NCBI RefSeq assembly: GCF_025960985.1
Contig: NZ_JAOQMX010000001.1
Span: forward strand, 1-64,000
DNA length: 64,000 bases
Origin: Flavobacterium psychraerolatum
GTDB taxonomy: Bacteria > Bacteroidota > Bacteroidia > Flavobacteriales > Flavobacteriaceae
Direction: 5' to 3'
Part shown: positions 57,661 through 64,000 of the stretch, piece by piece
Layout: every line of letters begins with the position of its first letter
Position numbering within the stretch: position 1 is the stretch's first letter
Made by a program: the position numbers and the translations under genes
Notes under the pieces: generated by a model
The model's input: only the letters and a program-made list of their open reading frames with translations
Databases searched by the model: none
What the model was told of the DNA's origin: nothing

Positions 57661-57668
57661 ACATAAAA

Positions 57669-58151
57669 ATGAAAGTAGCCGTAATCATGGGAAGCATCTC
57701 TGACATGCCTGTAATGCAAGATGCCATCGATATATTAAAATCATTCCACATTGAAGTAGAAGTTGATATAGTATCTGCTCACAGAACACCTGAAAAGTTA
57801 TTTGATTTTAGTCAAAACGCTCATACACGTGGGATATCCGTTATTGTAGCGGGTGCGGGCGGTGCAGCGCATTTGCCTGGAATGGTGGCTTCAATGTCTC
57901 CCCTACCTGTAATTGGTGTTCCTGTAAAATCTAGTAATTCTATTGACGGATGGGATTCTGTTTTGTCAATTTTACAGATGCCTGGTGGCGTTCCTGTTGC
58001 AACTGTCGCTTTGAACGGTGCCAAAAATGCTGGAATATTAGCCGCTCAAATTATTGGGAGCAGCAACAAGGAAATTCTTGATCGCATCATTGCCTATAAA
58101 CTAGAATTGAAAGAAGCAGTGATTACCGCTTCTGAAAATTTGAAAAAATAA
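57669..58151 (+). CDS. purE: N5-carboxyaminoimidazole ribonucleotide mutase
   Basis: Converts N5-CAIR to CAIR, the step after PurK. I start at the ATG giving MKVAVIMGSISDMPVMQDAI (160 residues), the standard class I PurE start; the upstream in-frame TTG overlaps the HNH gene. VIMGSISDMP, SAHRTPEKLFDF and VIVAGAGGAAHLPGMVA are diagnostic, as is GVPVKSSNSIDGWDSVLSI. It follows the HNH gene by 8 bases and has no obvious promoter of its own. Confidence 0.96.
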   Translation: MKVAVIMGSISDMPVMQDAIDILKSFHIEVEVDIVSAHRTPEKLFDFSQNAHTRGISVIVAGAGGAAHLPGMVASMSPLPVIGVPVKSSNSIDGWDSVLSILQMPGGVPVATVALNGAKNAGILAAQIIGSSNKEILDRIIAYKLELKEAVITASENLKK

Positions 58152-58169
58152 AAATATTTTAAAAATACC

Positions 58170-58194
58170 CGATCAGGGTTTAAAAACCTGATCG
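58170..58194. terminator. Inverted repeat after purE, weak terminator candidate
   Basis: CGATCAGG pairs with CCTGATCG around a nine-base loop between purE and the M3 peptidase gene. There is no T-run on the plus side, so it may attenuate rather than stop transcription. Confidence 0.35.
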
Positions 58195-58211
58195 AGTTAA
58201 ATAAATAAAAC

Positions 58212-60239
58212 ATGAACATCCTAACACAATATTTCAAAACCAAACATAATACGGCGCCTTTTTCGCAGATTAAAAATGAAGATTATTTGCCTGCGATACA
58301 AGAAGGAATTACTTTGGCGAAAGCTGAAATTGATGCTATTGCTAATAATCTGGAAGCACCGACTTTTGAAAACACAATTGTCGCCATGGATTACACCGGT
58401 GATATTTTGGATAGAGCGTCAAGCATCTTTTTTAATTTGAACTCGGCAGAGACGAATGACGAAATGCAAAAAATCGCTCAGGAAGCTTCGCCGTTACTAT
58501 CTGAATTTGGGAATGATATTACATTGAACCCAGAATTGTTTGCACGTGTGAAAGCGGTTTATGATGCTAAAGCTACATTGACACTTACACCAGAACAAAG
58601 CACTTTATTAGACAAAAAATACAAAAGTTTTTCTCGAAATGGAGCCAATCTAGCCGAAGACAAAAAAGACCAATTGCGTGCAATTGACAAAGAATTATCT
58701 AAATTAAGTTTGCAGTTTGGCGAAAATATTTTGGCTGAAACCAATGCTTTCGAAATGCATTTAACCGACGAAAAGGATTTGGCTGGACTACCAGAAGGAA
58801 CTATCGAAGCCGCGCGCTCTTTGGCCAAAGCTCAAGAAAAAGAGGGTTGGATTTTTACATTAGATCACCCGAGCTACGTTCCGTTTATGACGTATGCAGA
58901 CAATCGTGAATTGCGTAAAAAACTAGCGATTGCCTTTGGTGCCAGAGGTTTTCAAAATAACGAATTTGACAATCAAGAAATTGTTTTGAAAATTGCTAAA
59001 CTTCGTTTTAATAGAGCACAATTATTAGGTTATGCGACCCATGCTCATTTTGTATTGGAAGAACGTATGGCGCAAAGTCCAGAAAAAGTACTTTCTTTTT
59101 CGAATGATATGCTAGCCAAAGCAAAACCTGCAGCATTGAAAGAATTTGAAGAGTTAACAGCTTTCGCCAAAAAACTAGACGGAATCGAACAACTAGAAAA
59201 ATGGGACGGTGGTTATTATGCCGAAAAATTGAAACAACAACTTTTCAATTTGGATGACGAAAAATTGAAGCCTTATTTCCAGTTGGAGAAAGTATTGAAC
59301 GGTGCTTTTACAATCGCTGATAAATTATACGGTTTGACTTTTACCGAAGTATTTGACATTGACAAATACCATCCTGAGGTAATGACCTACGAAGTTACCG
59401 ATGAGAAAAAGGATTTAGTTGCTATTTTCTACGCTGATTTTTTCCCTCGAAAAGGAAAACGTAACGGTGCTTGGATGACTTCGTTCAAATCGCAATATGT
59501 AAAAAACGGAATCAACGAAAGACCACATGTGTCTAACGTTTGTAATTTTACCAAACCAACAGAAACCAAACCTTCGTTACTAACTTTTAATGAAGTAACG
59601 ACTTTGTTTCATGAATTCGGACATGGTTTACACGGAATGTTAGCCAACACTATTTACCCGAGTTTGTCTGGTACATCCGTATTTTGGGATTTTGTAGAAT
59701 TACCAAGTCAGGTGATGGAAAATTGGTGTTACGAGCCAGAAGCTTTGGCTTTGTTCGCAACGCACTACCAAACTGGTGAAGTGATTCCGCAAGAATATGT
59801 AGAGAAAATTAAAGAAAGCGCGAGTTTCCACGAAGGATTGGCAACGATGCGTCAATTGAGTTTTGGACTTTTAGATATGGGATGGCACGGACAAGACCCT
59901 ACGGGAATCACGTCTGTAAAAGCATTCGAAAAAGAGCAATTTGAATCTACTAGATTATACCCAGAGGTTGCCGAAAACGCCATGAGTACGGCTTTCTCGC
60001 ATATTTTTCAAGGTGGTTATTCATCAGGATATTATAGCTATAAATGGGCTGAAGTACTAGATGCAGATGCTTTTGAATTTTTCCAAGAAAAAGGTATTTT
60101 CAATAGAGAAGTTGCTACCAAATTCAAAGACAATGTACTTTCAAAAGGAGGAACAGAACCACCAATGGAATTGTACAAACGCTTTAGAGGACAAGAACCG
60201 AAGCCGGATGCTTTATTGAAAAGAGCGGGGCTTTTATAG
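58212..60239 (+). CDS. M3-family zinc metallopeptidase (peptidyl-dipeptidase Dcp/oligopeptidase A type)
   Basis: 675 residues, cytoplasmic-looking without signal peptide. The catalytic zinc site is LFHEFGHGLHGM (His467, Glu468, His471), with the third ligand Glu496 in FWDFVELPSQVMENW. Long helical N-terminal domains (about 1-240) and a C-terminal YSSGYYSYKWAEVLDADAFE are typical of the family. It hydrolyses short oligopeptides. Dcp versus PrlC-like specificity cannot be decided here. It starts 60 bases after purE and ends at a strong terminator. Confidence 0.94.
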   Translation: MNILTQYFKTKHNTAPFSQIKNEDYLPAIQEGITLAKAEIDAIANNLEAPTFENTIVAMDYTGDILDRASSIFFNLNSAETNDEMQKIAQEASPLLSEFGNDITLNPELFARVKAVYDAKATLTLTPEQSTLLDKKYKSFSRNGANLAEDKKDQLRAIDKELSKLSLQFGENILAETNAFEMHLTDEKDLAGLPEGTIEAARSLAKAQEKEGWIFTLDHPSYVPFMTYADNRELRKKLAIAFGARGFQNNEFDNQEIVLKIAKLRFNRAQLLGYATHAHFVLEERMAQSPEKVLSFSNDMLAKAKPAALKEFEELTAFAKKLDGIEQLEKWDGGYYAEKLKQQLFNLDDEKLKPYFQLEKVLNGAFTIADKLYGLTFTEVFDIDKYHPEVMTYEVTDEKKDLVAIFYADFFPRKGKRNGAWMTSFKSQYVKNGINERPHVSNVCNFTKPTETKPSLLTFNEVTTLFHEFGHGLHGMLANTIYPSLSGTSVFWDFVELPSQVMENWCYEPEALALFATHYQTGEVIPQEYVEKIKESASFHEGLATMRQLSFGLLDMGWHGQDPTGITSVKAFEKEQFESTRLYPEVAENAMSTAFSHIFQGGYSSGYYSYKWAEVLDADAFEFFQEKGIFNREVATKFKDNVLSKGGTEPPMELYKRFRGQEPKPDALLKRAGLL

Positions 60240-60292
60240 ATTTTCGATTGTTGATTAGCGTCCCGATGGTTCCGGGATTGATTGCAGATATC

Positions 60293-60323
60293 AAACCGAA
60301 GTAGTGATGCTTCGGTTTTTTTT
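60293..60323 (+). terminator. Rho-independent terminator of the M3 peptidase gene
   Basis: AAACCGAAG (60293-60301) pairs with CTTCGGTTT (60310-60318) across an eight-base loop and a T-run follows. It separates the peptidase from the SNF2 gene. Confidence 0.88.
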
Positions 60324-60356
60324 ATACAAAAAAAGTTTCGAAAAAAAACTTATCAG

Positions 60357-60364
60357 TATATTTG
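60357..60364 (+). promoter_or_regulatory. Candidate -7 box of the SNF2 helicase gene
   Basis: TATATTTG matches TAnnTTTG exactly, 19 bases before the start codon at 60384. A -33 TTG is not seen. Confidence 0.45.
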
Positions 60365-60383
60365 GATAAAAAAGGCCTTATCA

Positions 60384-63300
60384 ATGGACGTTTCTGCAAT
60401 TAAAAAATACATTAAGCACAATAGTAATCCCAATTCAAGAAGTAATTCTAGACAAGTTGAACTTTACAATCTTGACCAAGATGACAGGATTTTTAATTTT
60501 GAATGCTTAGGAAGCTATGGCGACTATTACCAAATAAACATTGACATACAGGAGCCAATAAGTAGTTCTTGCACTTGTCTTTATAAAACAAATTACCCTG
60601 GTATTTGTAAACATATAATTGCAGCTTTAAACTCCATTATTATAGAGCATTTAAAAGAAAAAACTCAATCCGTCACGGAAGCTACAATCCAAACCCTTTT
60701 TGAAAATCTTGAATACGAAAATAAAACCGAAAAATTGAAACCCAATCAAGTAAAGTTAACTAACGGAATTATCAGCCCATCAATAATCAACAAATGGACG
60801 GTGGCTTCTCACTATAGAGGGTACCAATTTAATAACCCGGAAATAAAATCTGCTTCGCTAACCGAAGTGATTGTCAAATCATCGGGTTGGGATCCTCACG
60901 AACAACACTTTCAATACACCTCTGAAACAGAGATTCTTCAATATGATTGTAATTGCGTGCAAACAACAAAAACATGTGAGCATATTGGCACTGCTCTTAA
61001 CGAAATAGTAGCGGTTTTTGGAGATAATTTATTTTCGAAAACTTATTTTGAAGAAAAAACTGTTGAAGCAATTACTGCTCAAGGATTTACTACTAATGAC
61101 GATTATAACAGCGTATTCAGCTTTAGCATCACCCCAAAAGGATTTGTTGCTAAACCAAAATTTAAAAATATAACTACAGATTCCAGAGATTTTTCTAAAT
61201 TATTTGAAGACGATGAAGATTACACTACATTAAATTTACCCCTACCTGAAAATCAAGAAAGCAATTTCGGACTGGGTATTTGCTTTGAGTTTGAAGGTAA
61301 AAAGTTTGAAACAACATGCCTTTTTCAAGCAAAGTATAACAAAACAAAAACAGATTTCGCCTCAACAATAGCTCCTATAACAAGTTATAACTTTGTAGAT
61401 GCATTAACAATATACGACTCAAACGAGGAACACAGTTTGATTGCAAAATCAATACAAATAAATGAAGCCTTAGCAAAGTACAAATCAACCAGAGACATTA
61501 CTTTTTTAAAAAAAGCTTTTGCATCCAATCAAGATTTTATTAAGATTGCACGAAATAAATTGTGCTACAGTTACAACATTAGAAACACTCTTGTACGCAA
61601 GAATTTAAAGCCAATCGTTTTTGAAAATAAAATAGTCACTTTATTTTTCATTCTAACTGAGACTACCTATTTCTATACCTTGAAAGCCAAAATCTCAATT
61701 AATGACAAAAACTACAACTTGAATGCTACAGCAATACAAATAACACCTTTATATATTTTCGCAGACGAGGTCGTGATTCCCTTAAAAGACAGCCGTTTAT
61801 CGATATATTTAAACTATTATAAGGATTTAGCCGAAATAAATTATCTCAAAAAAGACACTCCTGATTTTTTTGAAAAAATAATAAAACCGTTATCTAAAAA
61901 ATTTAAAGTTGAGTCGAAGCTTTTCAAAAAAGCAAAAGAACAAATCAACGAAAACGGCTTAGAGAAACAGGTTTATTTAACAGACCATCTTGGCGAATAT
62001 ATCACATTTACACTTGCTATAAAGTACCCTGACCAACTTGTCGAACTTCAGTCCTCTGAGATGCTGTACGATCCGAAAACAGACAAATACCAAGACCGAA
62101 ATCAATCTTTTGAAGATAACTTCCTTGAGGAATTCAAACAATTGCATCCTGAATTTTCTCAACAAGAAGAGCTCTTTTTCCTAAGTCCTGATCAGCTTTT
62201 TGAAAACTACTGGATGTTGCATTCTATTGAGCGAATGAAACAAATGGGAATTAATGTTTTTGGTGCAAACGATTTAAAATCATTCAAATTCAACTTAAAC
62301 AAAGCCGTTATTAGGGTAAATCTAAAGTCGGATATTGATTGGTTTGATATTGAAATTGACATTAGTTTTGGAAATCAAAAAGTCAATATAAAAGACTTGC
62401 AAAAAGCATTTTTAAAGAAGTCTAATTATGTGACGCTTGGCGATGGTACTTTAGGGATTCTTCCGGAGGAATGGATGAAAAAGTTTGCCAATTACTTTAA
62501 AACAGGAGAAGTAAAGAAGAATGGTATTCAGATCTCCAATTATCAATTTGGAATAATTGATGAACTGTATGAAGAAATAGAAACTAAACCAGCGTTTCTA
62601 GAAGAGTTGTACAACAAGAAAATGCGTTTGCAAAATATATCCGAAATCGAAACTATTGCAATTCCAAAAGGAATCAAAGCTACATTAAGAGAGTACCAAC
62701 ACCATGGCTTAAATTGGTTGGCATTTTTAGATAAAAACCAATTAGGTGGATGTTTGGCTGACGATATGGGATTGGGGAAAACCCTGCAAACTATCACTTT
62801 TTTGCAACACCTTAAGTTAAAAAACCCAAAAGGGCAGCCTTCGCTAATCATTGCACCTACATCGCTAATCTTTAATTGGAATAACGAAATTGAAAAGTTT
62901 TGCCCAACGCTAAAAATCTTAACTTTTACTGGTGCGAATCGCTCAGAGAACAAAGACAAATTCAATAAGTACGATCTAATCATTTCTACTTACGGCTCCT
63001 TGCTAAATGATATTGAGTTCCTCAAGGATTTTAAATTTAATTATATCATTTTAGACGAAAGTCAAGCGATAAAAAACCCAAACTCCAAACGTTATAAAGC
63101 TGTACGATTGTTGAATTCGTACAATAAAATTGCACTTACAGGTACGCCTATCGAGAATAATACCTTTGATTTGTATGCGCAGCTTAATTTCTTGAATCCT
63201 GGATTATTGGGTAATATGACCCACTTCAAAACCAATTTTTCTGATGCGATCGACAAAGAAAAAGACGTTGATGCATCGCAAATATTAGGTAAAATCATCG

Positions 63301-64000
63301 CTCCGTTTATGTTGCGAAGAACAAAAGAGCAAGTCGCTACAGAACTGCCAGAAAAAACTGAAAGCATCATTTTTTGCGAAATGGAAAAAGAACAACGCAA
63401 AGTATATGATACGTTCAAAAATAAATACCGCGATTATCTACTCAACAAAATAGACGAGAATGGAGTAGAAAAATCGCAAATGTATATCTTGGATGGATTG
63501 ACCAAATTAAGACAAATTTGCAACTCGACAGCCCTGATTCCATCAGAAGAAGATTTCGGAAATTACTCCGTAAAACTGGAAACCTTAATAGAAAATATCA
63601 AAGAAAAAACAGGAAATCACAAAATTCTAGTCTTTTCACAATTTGTAAAAATGCTTCAAATTGTAAAAACTCGTTTGGAGGAAGAGCATATTACTTTTGA
63701 ATATTTGGATGGACAAACCACCAATAGACAAGACCGTGTAGAAAATTTTCAAAACAATGCTGATGTTCGAGTTTTCTTAATTAGTTTGAAAGCGGGAGGA
63801 ACAGGACTCAATCTTACCGAAGCAGATTATGTTTTCATCATTGACCCATGGTGGAATCCCGCAGTCGAAAACCAAGCTATCGACCGCTGTTACCGCATTG
63901 GACAAACGAAAAAAGTTATGGCTTATCGAATGATTTGTAAAGATACTATTGAAGAAAAAATTGTTTCCTTACAGCAAAAAAAGAAAAATGTAGCATCGAG
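60384..64000 (+). CDS. SNF2-family helicase/ATPase with two SWIM zinc fingers (runs off the window)
   Basis: Open frame of about 1205 codons without stop up to the right edge, so the C-terminus is missing. The N-terminus holds two SWIM zinc fingers: SCTCLYKTNYPGICKH (Cys63, Cys65, Cys75, His77) and DCNCVQTTKTCEH (Cys189, Cys191, Cys198, His200). A long family-specific region follows (about 210-760). The Swi2/Snf2 ATPase comes last: CLADDMGLGKTLQTI (Walker A near 799), IILDESQAIKNPNSK (motif II near 891), ALTGTPIENNTFDL, AGGTGLNLTEADYV and QAIDRCYRIGQTKK. It probably remodels protein-DNA complexes such as stalled RNA polymerase (compare RapA), but its partner is unknown. ATG at 60384 is the first good start after the promoter box. 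Confidence 0.92.
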   Translation, partial: MDVSAIKKYIKHNSNPNSRSNSRQVELYNLDQDDRIFNFECLGSYGDYYQINIDIQEPISSSCTCLYKTNYPGICKHIIAALNSIIIEHLKEKTQSVTEATIQTLFENLEYENKTEKLKPNQVKLTNGIISPSIINKWTVASHYRGYQFNNPEIKSASLTEVIVKSSGWDPHEQHFQYTSETEILQYDCNCVQTTKTCEHIGTALNEIVAVFGDNLFSKTYFEEKTVEAITAQGFTTNDDYNSVFSFSITPKGFVAKPKFKNITTDSRDFSKLFEDDEDYTTLNLPLPENQESNFGLGICFEFEGKKFETTCLFQAKYNKTKTDFASTIAPITSYNFVDALTIYDSNEEHSLIAKSIQINEALAKYKSTRDITFLKKAFASNQDFIKIARNKLCYSYNIRNTLVRKNLKPIVFENKIVTLFFILTETTYFYTLKAKISINDKNYNLNATAIQITPLYIFADEVVIPLKDSRLSIYLNYYKDLAEINYLKKDTPDFFEKIIKPLSKKFKVESKLFKKAKEQINENGLEKQVYLTDHLGEYITFTLAIKYPDQLVELQSSEMLYDPKTDKYQDRNQSFEDNFLEEFKQLHPEFSQQEELFFLSPDQLFENYWMLHSIERMKQMGINVFGANDLKSFKFNLNKAVIRVNLKSDIDWFDIEIDISFGNQKVNIKDLQKAFLKKSNYVTLGDGTLGILPEEWMKKFANYFKTGEVKKNGIQISNYQFGIIDELYEEIETKPAFLEELYNKKMRLQNISEIETIAIPKGIKATLREYQHHGLNWLAFLDKNQLGGCLADDMGLGKTLQTITFLQHLKLKNPKGQPSLIIAPTSLIFNWNNEIEKFCPTLKILTFTGANRSENKDKFNKYDLIISTYGSLLNDIEFLKDFKFNYIILDESQAIKNPNSKRYKAVRLLNSYNKIALTGTPIENNTFDLYAQLNFLNPGLLGNMTHFKTNFSDAIDKEKDVDASQILGKIIAPFMLRRTKEQVATELPEKTESIIFCEMEKEQRKVYDTFKNKYRDYLLNKIDENGVEKSQMYILDGLTKLRQICNSTALIPSEEDFGNYSVKLETLIENIKEKTGNHKILVFSQFVKMLQIVKTRLEEEHITFEYLDGQTTNRQDRVENFQNNADVRVFLISLKAGGTGLNLTEADYVFIIDPWWNPAVENQAIDRCYRIGQTKKVMAYRMICKDTIEEKIVSLQQKKKNVAS

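Noticed and set aside
58170..58194. Full terminator after purE
   Set aside because: The inverted repeat is clear but no T-run follows on the plus strand, so it is listed only as a weak candidate.
62543..63418. Minus-strand frames of 146 and 108 codons near the right edge
   Set aside because: They lie antisense to the continuous SNF2 ATPase frame, which has all helicase motifs in order.
60384..64000. SNF2 gene as part of a DISARM-like or other defence system
   Set aside because: No methyltransferase, DrmB-like or nuclease gene is adjacent in the window, and double-SWIM SNF2 proteins occur as ordinary chromosomal genes in Bacteroidota. The right flank is unseen.

Overview
This window looks like a chromosomal segment from a Flavobacterium-like member of the Bacteroidota (family Flavobacteriaceae). 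The DNA is AT-rich and Shine-Dalgarno sequences are largely absent. Many upstream regions carry the Bacteroidota -7 promoter box TAnnTTTG. A SusC/SusD pair, an UpxY-type NusG paralogue and a CtlX-type arginine-handling enzyme are present. Ribosomal proteins L36, S4 and S14 lack zinc-binding cysteine sets. I see no tRNA, rRNA, CRISPR array, insertion sequence or prophage. No stretch over 300 bases lacks a gene; the longest gaps are 42773-43056 and 4113-4358.

Layout. (1) 156-8613, minus strand: the start-proximal part of a capsule/exopolysaccharide cluster. In transcription order it holds a Wza-like export lipoprotein, a Wzc-like tyrosine autokinase, a TviC/WbpP-type UDP-HexNAc 4-epimerase, an UpxY antiterminator, dTDP-glucose 4,6-dehydratase, a TviB/WbpA-type UDP-HexNAc dehydrogenase and mannose-1-phosphate guanylyltransferase. 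The cluster probably continues off the left edge. (2) 8684-16000, minus strand: recR, a CoA-binding protein, an arginine/citrulline hydrolase pair (ctlX plus an arginine-deiminase-fold enzyme), gltA, eno and carA. (3) 15992-33221, minus strand: an almost unbroken str-S10-spc-alpha ribosomal superoperon. It runs rpsL-rpsG-fusA-rpsJ, then rplC to rplQ with secY, infA, rpmJ and rpoA. tuf, adk and map are not in it. (4) 33402-41149, plus strand: an Omp85-type outer-membrane barrel protein, then a SusC-SusD-lipoprotein-lipoprotein operon whose gene order recalls the Bacteroides BT2264-BT2261 oligopeptide importer. (5) 41216-55678, mixed strands: rlmB, rhomboid, rarA, a HAD nucleotidase, radC, mpl, a TPR protein, a glycosyltransferase, obg, a CNNM/CBS protein, adk, hpt, a small unknown protein and purK. 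(6) 55757-57660, plus strand: a two-gene ATPase-HNH module resembling the Septu (PtuA-PtuB) anti-phage system, lying between purK and purE. (7) 57669-64000, plus strand: purE, an M3 metallopeptidase, and a SNF2-family helicase with two N-terminal SWIM zinc fingers that runs off the right edge.

How the genes work together. The polysaccharide genes supply activated sugars (GDP-mannose, dTDP-4-keto-6-deoxyglucose and probably UDP-GalNAcA) and the export machinery. The ribosomal superoperon is driven by at least two good promoter candidates, upstream of rpsL and of rplC. The SusCD operon probably imports an oligomeric nutrient, and a peptide fits best. The most noteworthy items are the Septu-like module splitting purK from purE, a strongly folded non-coding element between adk and the CNNM gene, promoter boxes fused to the terminator of the preceding gene, two genes that look leaderless, a terminator encoded inside the coding tail of the rhomboid gene, and a candidate structured leader in front of rpsD.
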